From DATKCT01 sp035513055 (GTDB lineage Bacteria; Verrucomicrobiota; Verrucomicrobiia; Verrucomicrobiales; DEV007): a stretch of DNA of 64,000 nt. The position numbers were made by a program, and so were the translations under genes. Below the pieces are notes generated by a model that saw only the letters and a program-made list of their open reading frames with translations, was not told the origin of the DNA and ran no database searches. Location of the stretch: positions 1-64,000 of the forward strand of contig DATKCT010000069.1 in NCBI GenBank assembly GCA_035513055.1, given 5' to 3'. This document shows positions 53,739-63,459 of the stretch, one piece after another. The stretch's first letter is position 1. Every line of letters starts with the position of its first letter.

Positions 53739-55061
53739 ATGAGCGAGGAAGACAGGGGCAAAGTCCGGTTCGGCGATCTTCGAGCCATTCTGCAATACGT
53801 GCCGGTGTTTCGCGGGCAGACCTTTGTGGTCGCGGTGGACGGCGCGGTTCTGGCGGCCGGGCACCTTTCTCATCTCCTTCTGGATCTGGCAGTGCTGCAG
53901 TCGCTCAACGTGCGGGTCGTGTTGGTCTACGGAGCCGGCCATCAGATCCGGACCTTGGGGATGGAACGAGGAGTCGAATTGACGACGGTCGACGGAATGG
54001 GGCGCACCGATGCTGCGACCTTGGAAGTGAGCATCGACGCCATCACCCGCTTGAGCAGCACGCTGATGCAGGCCTTGACCGTGGCAGGGATCCGGACGGC
54101 TACGGCCAATGCTCTCATTGCCCACCGGGCCGGGATTGTCGGCGGGGTGGACCAAGAGTTTACCGGCGTGGTGGACAGGGTCGATGGGCAGAGTTTGATG
54201 TCCTTTTTGAAACAAGGAATCCTGCCGCTGGTGGCCCCTCTGGGTTACGACCGGCAGGGGGTGACCCTCCGGCTGAACTCAGACAGCGCGGCGGTGGAAA
54301 CGGCGCTGACGTTGGGAGCGGCCAAGATCGTTTTTGTGACATTGGGACGAGTCATGGATTCTCGAGGCGAGCAGATCCGGCACGTGAGCGTCGAGCAGGC
54401 CGAGGCCCTGACGGACCGGGCCGGGTCCCCGGAGTTTCCTCCGCACCTCTTGTCGAAGTTGCGGCATGCCGCCAAGGCCTGCCGGGAGCGGGTGCCGCGC
54501 GTTCACATTGTCGATGGAACCCGCGATGACGCCTTGTTGGCGGAATTGTTCAGCAACGAAGGCATCGGAACCATGGTGTATGCGGACGCCTACCAGGAAA
54601 TCCGGCCTGCCGGTCCGGGCGACGCGGCGGCGATTCACGCCATGATCCGCAGTTCCGTTGTGGAACAAGAACTTCGAGACCGCAGCGCGGAAGAATTGGC
54701 CCAGGAGATCGCGGACTATTATGTGATCGAGGTCGACGGGAATGCCGTTGGCTGCATGGCTCTGCATTACTTTCCGGAACGGCGGGCCGCGGAACTGGCC
54801 TGTTTGTTCATTCGCCGCAGCCATGAAAACCAGGGCTATGGCCGGAGGCTGGTGGCTTATGCCATCGACCGGGCCCGGCGAGATGGCGCCGGCCAGCTCT
54901 TTCTCTTGACCACTGGGGCTCGCGGCTATTTTGAACGGCTCGCGGGATTCATCGAGGGCAAGCCCGAGGATCTCCCCGAAGAGCGCAAAAGAACCTGGGA
55001 AGCGAGTGGGCGGCGTTCGCAGGTGCTTTTTCTCGATCTCCGGGCGGCAACGCCGGTTTGA
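53739..55061 (+). CDS. argA: Amino-acid N-acetyltransferase (N-acetylglutamate synthase)
   Basis: A 440-residue two-domain enzyme starting arginine synthesis by acetylating glutamate. Residues about 1-290 are an inactive-kinase-type amino-acid kinase domain: FVVAVDGAVLAAG, VLVYGAGHQIRTLG, LVAPLGYDRQGVTLRLNSDS and AAKIVFVTLGRVMD, which binds the arginine inhibitor. Residues about 290-430 are a GNAT domain: RPAGPGDAAAIHAMIRSSV, GNAVGCMALHYFPERRAAEL, the acetyl-CoA loop RRSHENQGYGRRLVAYAI, and LFLLTTGARGYFERLAGF. Length equals E. coli ArgA (443). It is 71 bp downstream of the dehydrogenase gene. Confidence 0.95.
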   Translation: MSEEDRGKVRFGDLRAILQYVPVFRGQTFVVAVDGAVLAAGHLSHLLLDLAVLQSLNVRVVLVYGAGHQIRTLGMERGVELTTVDGMGRTDAATLEVSIDAITRLSSTLMQALTVAGIRTATANALIAHRAGIVGGVDQEFTGVVDRVDGQSLMSFLKQGILPLVAPLGYDRQGVTLRLNSDSAAVETALTLGAAKIVFVTLGRVMDSRGEQIRHVSVEQAEALTDRAGSPEFPPHLLSKLRHAAKACRERVPRVHIVDGTRDDALLAELFSNEGIGTMVYADAYQEIRPAGPGDAAAIHAMIRSSVVEQELRDRSAEELAQEIADYYVIEVDGNAVGCMALHYFPERRAAELACLFIRRSHENQGYGRRLVAYAIDRARRDGAGQLFLLTTGARGYFERLAGFIEGKPEDLPEERKRTWEASGRRSQVLFLDLRAATPV

Positions 55062-55094
55062 GACTGCGGCTGGCCGGTTAGCCTGGCTGGCCGA

Positions 55095-55111
55095 TGGCGC
55101 GCAGCGCGCCA
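55095..55111 (+). terminator. Hairpin in the argA / MG2 convergent gap
   Basis: A perfect 7-bp stem TGGCGCG / CGCGCCA with loop CAG lies 33 bp after the argA stop, in the 187-bp convergent gap. There is no T-run. It could act as a rho-type or bidirectional stop, or it may be another intergenic palindrome. Confidence 0.35.
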
Positions 55112-55248
55112 CCACAGGATGGGTAGGAGAAAATGTGGGTCAACCCCCCGGCTACGTGCTGCCATCGCTTCGCGAAGGAGAGCGGCACGTCGCGCGGCAT
55201 GGCCGTGACGGGGCAGGCTTCACAATCAAGGCGCCGTGGGAGGACACG

Positions 55249-58200
55249 CTACCGCGTCTTTTGCACTTGAACGCCGGTGTCGTTGTTGCGGCGCAGCATA
55301 TCCCAGTTCTTCAGATTGGTTTCTTGAAGCATTCGGTTGGAACCTTCGATGTTCTTTAGGTAATCGCCGGCTTCCAACTGCTTTGCAGCCTCTGCTTTGT
55401 CTGCGGTTGCGGTTTGATCCTCCGGTTGCGGACCTAGCGTTTCCTTGCCCCGAAAGAAGGCATACCTGCTTGTTCCATGACGGGCGATGACGGTGGACAG
55501 GCCGCGGATATCCTCGGCCTGAAACACGCCGCGGGGTCCGGTGACGCCCTCGACCATGGCGCCGCTGACGCTGCCGATGGCCTTGACCTCGGCTCCGGCG
55601 GCGTAGCTATCCCCGGCGATATCCAGGACATTGACGCGGAGTGAAGCGGAGGCGGCGTCCTCATGGACTTCGAGCCGCAAGGGACTTATCAGGACAAGAC
55701 CGCTGGCGAAGAGATCGTCGCCGCGGCAGAGCGCCAGGTAGGCGCCATCTTCAGCGACCGGCAGGTCGAATCCGTGAGTCATGGGACGGAAATCCCGCCC
55801 ATCGCCCAAGCTCAGGGTCATCTCGGCATCGGGTTCGATGCCGGCCAGGCTGACTTCACTCACCCGGCTCAGATTCTTCTCCCGCAAATAGAGTTTCATG
55901 AGGTCCACGCGATAGACCCTGAGCACCGCTTCCCGAATGTTGCGATATTCGAGTTCGAGACGAACCGGTTCTCCGGGGCGGAAGGTGGACACTTCGGGAA
56001 GAGCCAGGGAACGCTTCTGGAAATACGCGATGGACTGGGCGGCGTCGGGGTAAAGCCCGCGAACCATTTCGTACCAGCGAATGGCCTCTTCCGCGTTTCC
56101 CTGCGCGTGATGGATCTGTGCGGTGATGTAGCGGGCGTAATCCCGGTCCTTCCCATCGCCTTCGGCCACGGGCACAGCGGCGGCGAGGGCTTCCTCGTAG
56201 TGACGTTGCCAAAAATGTCCGAGGGCGGCCATGTAGCGGAAGCTGGTGAGAAACGGACTGCCGGTGAACAATCCGGCGAAGCTCTCGGTGCTCGCGACGA
56301 CTCCGCTGTAGTTTTCCAGAGCAAACCCGACGTTGATGAGACTGAAGGCGGCGTCGTCTGCGAGCGGATCGGAAGGGTAATAGGCGAGGAAGCGCTCGAG
56401 GAAACGCTGGCTGCGCCTCAGCAAGTCTTCCCGGTTAGGCGGGTCTTGACCCGGTTCGCGAGGGAGCGCATCAGCCCGGGGAGATTTCTCGAACAAGGAC
56501 TGGGAGAGGGCGAAAAACGCGGCCACGGACTCGGCGTGATCGGGGTATTCCTTCCAAAGGCGTTCTTGATAGTCGATGGACCCGAGATACTGCCCTTGAT
56601 CCTCGAGCACGGCGCTGATGTTGGCGTCGTTGAGAAAGCTCGATTCGATCGTGGCGCGGAACACCAGCCAGGCGCGCTCGAACTCGCCGAGTTCGCGGTA
56701 GGCTTCGCCAACCCGGAGGATGCGATCAAAGGGGATGATCAAGTCCGGATAGCGTTCGTGGAGGATTTCGAACATCTCGACCACGCGAGCCGGCTGGAAA
56801 TCCTCCGGTTCAGTATGAATCCAAAGGAGCATCCGGGCGATCTCGCGCTCGAAGTTTCGGCGGCCTTGGGCATCGGCAAACAAGGCGTCGAGATGAGCGC
56901 GAGAGTCTGCGTATTTGCCGTCGCGGAAGAGGTGACCGGCGAGTTCGAAACGCTCAGCGACGTTTATCCGGTATTCCTCTTGGGGATCGGAGCCGGGAGG
57001 CAGGATCTGGAGTTCTGCGGCGGCGCCGATACGCATCCGGCTGCGGTCAGTGGCATCGCGGAGGGTGGAAGGTAAGACGCGGAAAGCGCCTGGAGCATGG
57101 GCGACGAGTTCATATCCGAGCGACTGAATGGCTCCGGGACGATAGTGCAGGCGGAGGATTCCGTGTTCCTCTTCGATCCGGTCGAAGTTCCCTTCCACCG
57201 AACCGGGAACCAGGAGCATGCCCGCGGGAAGCGGTTCTTCCCAGAGCACGGGATTGGGGTAGGGATTGCGATTGACCGTGTGCACGGCGACGCGGACGCG
57301 CTGTCCCAGCCGGAGCCGCGAGACCGGGGAAGTGCTGCGGGCCTGCAAGGGGACGTCGCGGTAACTAAGCCGGTCATGGTAATAATGACGTTGGGCGATA
57401 TGCGGCGTGTCCCAGGACTCGGGGTCCTTCAGCTCAGCGGAGAAGCCGGTCAGCCATGCGTCGTAGCGGATCTCGCCGCGGCCTTCCACCGCCACTCGAA
57501 TCCGGCTCACGCCGGCTTCGATCCATTCGGCAGGGAGCGAGAAAAACACGGTGCCATCGAGGTCCTTGGACTCGAGGCGGTGGACTTCGCGGTCGTTGAC
57601 GGTGAGGATGACCCGGAAGTCCTCGCGCGCAGCGGAGTGAGTGCCATGATAGGCGGTAAGGGCGGCGACGACGAATCCGGGGACGTGGCCCGGCGGTTGG
57701 CGATAACCGCTGAGCTGTGCCAGCAGATAGGAGGCGGAGGCCTTGGCCACCGGCGAGGTTGGAGCGGCCTGTGCGTAGGTCCACAGGACAAGGGCGCTGG
57801 TGAGCGCCGGATCCTGCAAGAGGGCGTGGTCTTTGCTGCCGGCCCAGCGTGCGGAGCCGGGCACGGCGGCATCGGGTTCCCGCTGGGTGGTCAACAGTTC
57901 GAGCAGATCCCGAGCGAAAGCATCGCGCTTCATCCGCACAAAGGCGGCGGCGAGAAAGGCCCGGGCGGGAGGAGTGAGCGAGGCGCGCTCCCGGTAGAGA
58001 CGGTTGGCGGCGGAGAAATCGGGTTCGCCGGAGAACGATTGGGCGAAGAGAAGCAGCGCCTTCTGTTCGTGATCCGTTGCGGCGATGCTGGGATAATACA
58101 GGCGCAGCCATTCCGCGGCGCGTTCGATGGCGCTGTGAGCGGAGGGAAATCCGGCTTCATTGGAGACCGTCAGGGCCCAGAGGGCCACGGAGGTGGACAC

Positions 58201-61200
58201 GGGTTCCGAGCCCGATCCGAGTTGGTTCCAGGACCAACCGCCGTCTTCGTTCTGAGCCAGGAGCACGGCGGAGATCAGGCTGTGGACACGGCGGGTCAGG
58301 GCCGCGATGTCCCGGGGCTTGGCGCCGCGGGCGCGGGCATAGGTCAGCGCGTGGACGGATCCGAGCAAGGCGCTTCCGGTGGTTTGTCTGAGGGACGGCA
58401 TGCCGCAAAACACGCGGCTGTTGCGCAAGGGAACCACCCGCGATGGAGTGCCCAAAGCCAGATCGATGAGCGATTGCTCCACGGACGGACTGATGCCGAC
58501 GAGGAGGCGGCGGCGAGTGAAAGATTGATCGGCGGGAAGTTCGAGGTCCGCCGATCCGAGACTGGCGGTGATTCCGCTGGCGACGCTCGAGTATTCCAAG
58601 CCCCAAGGCCGGATCGCCACAGTGCGCGTACTCTCGTCGCGGGCATCTCCGCTTTCCAAGGTGAGCGTGCAGCGCAGAGCTTCCGCGAAGGGAATGCGAT
58701 AAGCGTCGAAGACGATCTCTGTTGCGGCGCCAGGCTCGAGGGGAACGCTGCGCGTTGAGCGAAACAATTCCTGGCCGCCCTCAACCCGGAGAGTGGCCAG
58801 CGCTTCCCCAGTCCGGTCCGAGAGGTTATGAAGGACGGCCATGAACTCGATGAGGTCTCCTTCCTGAAGCTGAGCGGGCAAGCGCAGCTCCCCGAAAAAC
58901 TCACGCCGGGTAACCAGATCGATGGACGTTTCACCTGCCAGAGTGTCGGAAGTGCAACCCACGGCGGTGACGCGCCAGCGGCCCGCAGCGCCGGGGAGAG
59001 TCAGGCGAACTTGGGCGGTTCCGTCCTCGCCCGTATGAACGGCGTCCAGCCATACGGATGCGGCTTCATAACGCGGAAGGTCTGAGAGGGATTCGCCATC
59101 GGATGCAGGAGGCGCCGGAGCAAGGGCGCCGAACAGCGTTTCCGCGGCGAACGGCGTGTCCGCGGCGAACGGCGTGTCCGCGGCGAGCAAGCTGTTGTTC
59201 TCCAGGAAAACATTGGGCGCGCTATCCGTTGCCGGGGAATAGTTCGATCTGTTCCCGAGAAGAGCATCAATATTGGGCACGGCTCGAGCCTGTCCTCCGG
59301 CAGACGGTGCCGGCGCGCTTTGCTGTGACGCCGTCTGGGCCAGAACCACCCGGCCCGTGTTGAAAATGCTGGAGTAATTGAAGTTAAAATCCGTGAACAA
59401 CGCGGAGTTGGTGGGATTCAACGCAAGTTCCTGTTGTTGGATCACGAGTAACTGTTCCAGACCATTGTTGCAGGCGGCGAATAGCCGGATCGAGGAGTCA
59501 GGAACTTCCACGAGTCTCCGGGAGACGCCCCCATAAGAGAATCCGCAGGAAGATTCGGTGCGAAACGCAGCCCGCCTCCGCGTGCCGTCGTCAAAGAATT
59601 CCCGGATCGGACCCCGGACATCCCGTTCGAGACGGTAAAGCATATCGTTTACCAGGGCGACGCTGAACTCGGCGGCGACTGGACGTCCGAGTTGATCGGC
59701 AGCCCGGAGGGTGAATTCCGCTTCTTCCCCGGGTTCCCGGGGGCCGTTGGCTCCGAGGATCTCGACCCGAAGCTCTCGCGTGGCGGTGCAGGCGCGGCTG
59801 GCGCTCCGCAGGGCGCGGCCGTCCATCGCTGCGACGGAGACGTGGAAATTGGGGAAGTGGCCGTGTTGGACGTCGAACTCGATGGGGTTTGATCCGGGTT
59901 CGAGTTCCACGATGCGGTGGCTAATGATGCGGTCGCCCTCGAAGGTAATCAGAGCGTGACTCCGTTCGAGCCGGGAGTGGAGGAGCAGGGAAGCCGTGGA
60001 TCCGACGGGAAACTCGTCGCGCTCCGAAAGGAAGCGGAGTCTATTCTCGTCGGCGGCATCGGACACGCGAAGCATCGCGCGAGTCGACACAGTTTGGTTG
60101 AAGCGATCTTTCCCGGAGATGTGAATCAGGTAGGTTCCGCCCTCGGCATAGCTCAGTGCCAGGCTGGCCTTGCCTGTGCCAGGATCCGTGGAGAGACGCC
60201 TTTCTTCTACGCTAACTTCGTGGATGGGAGCCGCACGGCTGCCGATCCAGGGGACGGCTTCAAGCACCGGATTCGAGGGCGCTTCGGCACGGCGCAGGAT
60301 CTGCACTGTAAGATCGGCGCCGAGCGGCTTCCCGTCCGCGGCCAGCGTGGTGAGGCGGAGTTGAAAGGGCTCCTCCGCGAGAGCGACGGGCCGGTCCGTC
60401 TCGGCGAGGATGGTGTAACCGACCTCGGCGAGGAAAACCGAGCCGGTTGCCCGCACATTGAGTGTCGGCAAATCGGCACGGAAGACGAGAGCCTGACCAG
60501 GCTGGAATCCGGCAGTTTCCATGCTGATGCGGAGAAGGCCTTCTTCATCAGTTTTATCGGTAAACTCGCGTCCGTCCGGGAGTGTGTAGTGGATCTCCTG
60601 GCGTGCGGCGGGAGATCCCCAGGAGTAACGCGCCGCGATGGCGGCGGTCACCGTTTCTCCACGGAAATAGACGTCCCGGTCGAAGGAATAGTCCAGTTGA
60701 ACGGATTGCATCGCGAAGGGCCGGACCTGAAACGAGGCGACCTGGCGGAGACTGGCATCTGCCGCGACGAATTGGATGGTGTAGGCGCCGGCTGGGGCAT
60801 TGGGAGGCAGCTCGATCGCTTGGGATGCGCTGCCCATTTCTGAGAGAGTGAGGCGTCCGCCTTGCAGAATCCGGCCTTCGGCATCGGACAGGCTCCAGTC
60901 GAATTCCCGTCGATCCGGTATGGCGAAGGCTCCGTCGCGCACGGTGCGGACCACGGCCCGCAGATGAAGGGTTTCGCCAGGTTGATAGAGGGGCTTGTCG
61001 GTGTGCAGGTAGACGCGCGGCGCCAACCCAGAGGCGACGGGCAGACCGGAGAGGTCGAGGCGGTTGGAGGCGACATGCGATCCCGTCAGAGCCAAGACTC
61101 GGAGCGACTCGGGCGCGACGTCTTCCGGGAAGGATTGCAAGGCCACGCCGTCGGCGCCCGTGAGACCTTCGGCAAAGACCCGAACGCCGTCGCTGAACAG

Positions 61201-63312
61201 GACGCGGACGTTTTCCGCCGGACGCTGTTCCAGACGGTTCTCCACGTAAACGATCGCTTCGTTGCGGCTGCTGCGAACGATGAGATCGAGATCGGAGCGA
61301 ACCACGACGGTGGTGGCTTCCCAGTCCTCGCCTTCGACCCGAATGATGGCGACGCCCGCGGCGCCCTCGTCAAAGGGGACCGGGATGCGGCGTTTCTGAA
61401 GCTGGTATTTCTCGAAGTCTTCGAAGGCGACTTCCCAGGTGCGATCCGGTTCGATGAGGTCAATATCGAGTTCTTCGACGCGGCCTAGTTCGTGTTCGCG
61501 GCGGAAATAGGCTTCGAGGTCCAGATCGTATCGGCGCAGAGTGATGGCCGGCAGATTGCGCGCGCCCACTTCGATGTAGGGTTCCTCATTGCTGCGGAAA
61601 GCGCGCGGTGTGGCGACATCCAGTGAATGCTCGCTGAGCAAAGTCAGACGGGCTTGTGCCGGACCGGCCCAGGAGCCGAAGTCGAGCCTGCGGAGGATAG
61701 GAATCCCCTCTTCGATGCGTCCCAGCTTCTCGGAGAGCGTCACGGCGCTCCGGTAGAGGGCCAGGGAAGCTTCTTCGGAGCCGGGATGCTTGCCGGCCAG
61801 CCGGGTCCACTGGCGGACGGCTTCCTCGTACGCTTGATCGCGCGCTTCGGCGGATGCGGCGCCTTCCTCTTCGAGCTTTTCCCCCCGGTGATAATCCATC
61901 TGCCCGAGGGTGAAGAGAACCTGAGGACAACGCCCATCCAGGGGATGATCGGTGAGGAAGCGATGGAATGCCTCGCGGGCTTCTTCGTCGCGGCCTTCGG
62001 CGACGGCTTCGAGAGCCTTCTCGAACTCCGCGTTGATGACCCCGTTTTGCGCATCCGTCCAGCGCGATCCGTTAGGATGCCGTTCCAGATAACCGCGCCA
62101 CTCCGAAATGGCTTCGTCGTAGCGGCGCTGGGAGAAGAGGATTTCGCCGACGCGATAGAGGCCTTCCTGCTGCCAGTGGCGGACTTGCTCGGACGGCGTG
62201 AAACCTGTGGCGGGATGGCGCTTGGATTCGGTTTCGTCGATCCGGAAGGATTCGCCGGCGATAAACCGTCTCCAAGCTGCGATGGCTTCCTCGATTCGTC
62301 CGGCGTTGTCGAAGGCCATCGCGAGACGGCGGGCCGTTTCCGGGGCGCGACGATCGGCGGGTTCCTGCTCGAGGAACCTCCGGAGGGCGTCGGCGTGACG
62401 TTCCAGATCGGAGGAAGCGTCCCACGTTTCCGCCCGCACCAGCAACGTTGAGGCGCGCAAGTCCCGGGGTTCCTCCGGACCGGGCTCCGATGTCTGTAGG
62501 AGTGATAGGAGATCGTCGAGATGTTGCCGGGCGGCGATCCGTTCACCATTGGCGAGTTGGGACTCAGCAAGCCGCAGGCGGACCTCGAAACGGTGCTTTC
62601 CTGCCGGCGCAGAAACCTCACGCGGCAGACTCCGCAATCGCTCCGGGCTGCCCACCGGACCGGACCAGCCGGGATCGAAAGCTTCCAGGTAGGTCAGGCA
62701 GGCGGCGATGGCTTCGCCGTGGTTACCCAGTTTTCGAAGCGACTCCACCACCCGGAATAGAAGCGTGCCGCGGAGGTCGTCGCGAATCTCGAGCGAGAGC
62801 GCCTTGCGATAGAGGGCCAGCGCCTTGCCGTGATCGGGCTCGGGCGCCTCAATGTCGGCGGGATCACGTTCCACGGTCAGTTTCTCCGCTAACTGTATCA
62901 GGAGCGAGGCGATCTCTTGCTTCCGGTCTTCGGACACGAGGCGGTCCGCTTCCCGGGAAAGGATGGCTTCGGCCTCGCGATGCCGGGAAAGTTGAATCAG
63001 GGCGGCGGCCTCCAAGAAGCGGATCTTGTGGACCCATTCGGACTCGGGGAACCGTTCGGCGAAGGCGTGGGCCAAGGCGGCGGCTTCTTCGGGCTGGCCG
63101 CCTTCCGAGGCGGCAATGACCCGCAGATAAGCGAGGTAGGGGGCGGAATCCGGCTCGGCCCCGGGCAGCGATTCGTCAATGACGCGGGCGGCTTCCTCGG
63201 GACGATGCAGCCGGAGAGCTTCCTCGGCTTGTTCCGCGGCGGCGGACAGAACGGCGGGAAGCAGCGGCAAAAGGGCCAGTAAGATGGGGAGGGCGGCGTT
63301 GGAGCGGTTCAT
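55249..63312 (-). CDS. Giant exported TPR / MG2 (alpha-2-macroglobulin-like) protein
   Basis: A 2687-residue exported protein; ATG 63310-63312 gives a signal peptide (MNRSNAALPILLALLPLLPA). Residues about 25-560 are TPR-like helical repeats (YRVGEILFSQRRYDEAISEW). The first MG domains begin near 570 (ARNLPAITLRRYDLDLEAYF). The MG2 signature VYLHTDKPLYQPGETLHL is at about 767. Further MG domains follow. The A2M/bait-proximal block SVWLDAVHTGEDGTAQVRL lies at about 1424. The helical TED barrel contains LLAQNEDGGWSWNQL at about 1689. The thioester motif C-x-E-Q is not present: the matching region near 1634 reads VFCGMPSLRQTTGS. Residues about 2000-2270 are a second TPR set, and the C-terminus adds more beta domains (YRNIREAVLRVYRVDLMKLY). 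It probably acts in the periplasm as a protease trap or folding/surveillance scaffold. Confidence 0.88.
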   Translation of the reverse strand: MNRSNAALPILLALLPLLPAVLSAAAEQAEEALRLHRPEEAARVIDESLPGAEPDSAPYLAYLRVIAASEGGQPEEAAALAHAFAERFPESEWVHKIRFLEAAALIQLSRHREAEAILSREADRLVSEDRKQEIASLLIQLAEKLTVERDPADIEAPEPDHGKALALYRKALSLEIRDDLRGTLLFRVVESLRKLGNHGEAIAACLTYLEAFDPGWSGPVGSPERLRSLPREVSAPAGKHRFEVRLRLAESQLANGERIAARQHLDDLLSLLQTSEPGPEEPRDLRASTLLVRAETWDASSDLERHADALRRFLEQEPADRRAPETARRLAMAFDNAGRIEEAIAAWRRFIAGESFRIDETESKRHPATGFTPSEQVRHWQQEGLYRVGEILFSQRRYDEAISEWRGYLERHPNGSRWTDAQNGVINAEFEKALEAVAEGRDEEAREAFHRFLTDHPLDGRCPQVLFTLGQMDYHRGEKLEEEGAASAEARDQAYEEAVRQWTRLAGKHPGSEEASLALYRSAVTLSEKLGRIEEGIPILRRLDFGSWAGPAQARLTLLSEHSLDVATPRAFRSNEEPYIEVGARNLPAITLRRYDLDLEAYFRREHELGRVEELDIDLIEPDRTWEVAFEDFEKYQLQKRRIPVPFDEGAAGVAIIRVEGEDWEATTVVVRSDLDLIVRSSRNEAIVYVENRLEQRPAENVRVLFSDGVRVFAEGLTGADGVALQSFPEDVAPESLRVLALTGSHVASNRLDLSGLPVASGLAPRVYLHTDKPLYQPGETLHLRAVVRTVRDGAFAIPDRREFDWSLSDAEGRILQGGRLTLSEMGSASQAIELPPNAPAGAYTIQFVAADASLRQVASFQVRPFAMQSVQLDYSFDRDVYFRGETVTAAIAARYSWGSPAARQEIHYTLPDGREFTDKTDEEGLLRISMETAGFQPGQALVFRADLPTLNVRATGSVFLAEVGYTILAETDRPVALAEEPFQLRLTTLAADGKPLGADLTVQILRRAEAPSNPVLEAVPWIGSRAAPIHEVSVEERRLSTDPGTGKASLALSYAEGGTYLIHISGKDRFNQTVSTRAMLRVSDAADENRLRFLSERDEFPVGSTASLLLHSRLERSHALITFEGDRIISHRIVELEPGSNPIEFDVQHGHFPNFHVSVAAMDGRALRSASRACTATRELRVEILGANGPREPGEEAEFTLRAADQLGRPVAAEFSVALVNDMLYRLERDVRGPIREFFDDGTRRRAAFRTESSCGFSYGGVSRRLVEVPDSSIRLFAACNNGLEQLLVIQQQELALNPTNSALFTDFNFNYSSIFNTGRVVLAQTASQQSAPAPSAGGQARAVPNIDALLGNRSNYSPATDSAPNVFLENNSLLAADTPFAADTPFAAETLFGALAPAPPASDGESLSDLPRYEAASVWLDAVHTGEDGTAQVRLTLPGAAGRWRVTAVGCTSDTLAGETSIDLVTRREFFGELRLPAQLQEGDLIEFMAVLHNLSDRTGEALATLRVEGGQELFRSTRSVPLEPGAATEIVFDAYRIPFAEALRCTLTLESGDARDESTRTVAIRPWGLEYSSVASGITASLGSADLELPADQSFTRRRLLVGISPSVEQSLIDLALGTPSRVVPLRNSRVFCGMPSLRQTTGSALLGSVHALTYARARGAKPRDIAALTRRVHSLISAVLLAQNEDGGWSWNQLGSGSEPVSTSVALWALTVSNEAGFPSAHSAIERAAEWLRLYYPSIAATDHEQKALLLFAQSFSGEPDFSAANRLYRERASLTPPARAFLAAAFVRMKRDAFARDLLELLTTQREPDAAVPGSARWAGSKDHALLQDPALTSALVLWTYAQAAPTSPVAKASASYLLAQLSGYRQPPGHVPGFVVAALTAYHGTHSAAREDFRVILTVNDREVHRLESKDLDGTVFFSLPAEWIEAGVSRIRVAVEGRGEIRYDAWLTGFSAELKDPESWDTPHIAQRHYYHDRLSYRDVPLQARSTSPVSRLRLGQRVRVAVHTVNRNPYPNPVLWEEPLPAGMLLVPGSVEGNFDRIEEEHGILRLHYRPGAIQSLGYELVAHAPGAFRVLPSTLRDATDRSRMRIGAAAELQILPPGSDPQEEYRINVAERFELAGHLFRDGKYADSRAHLDALFADAQGRRNFEREIARMLLWIHTEPEDFQPARVVEMFEILHERYPDLIIPFDRILRVGEAYRELGEFERAWLVFRATIESSFLNDANISAVLEDQGQYLGSIDYQERLWKEYPDHAESVAAFFALSQSLFEKSPRADALPREPGQDPPNREDLLRRSQRFLERFLAYYPSDPLADDAAFSLINVGFALENYSGVVASTESFAGLFTGSPFLTSFRYMAALGHFWQRHYEEALAAAVPVAEGDGKDRDYARYITAQIHHAQGNAEEAIRWYEMVRGLYPDAAQSIAYFQKRSLALPEVSTFRPGEPVRLELEYRNIREAVLRVYRVDLMKLYLREKNLSRVSEVSLAGIEPDAEMTLSLGDGRDFRPMTHGFDLPVAEDGAYLALCRGDDLFASGLVLISPLRLEVHEDAASASLRVNVLDIAGDSYAAGAEVKAIGSVSGAMVEGVTGPRGVFQAEDIRGLSTVIARHGTSRYAFFRGKETLGPQPEDQTATADKAEAAKQLEAGDYLKNIEGSNRMLQETNLKNWDMLRRNNDTGVQVQKTR

Positions 63313-63459
63313 GATGGAAGCAGTCGGGCTGATGACCATGACGCGCAACCTAGCGGTTCCTTGGACCCCGGATGTCAGGAGATTGTAAAACACGCCTTCT
63401 GCTCACCAACCCAGAGGGTGAGGTCGAAGCGCCTGGAGCTTCTTTCCGCTGCCGCGCGG

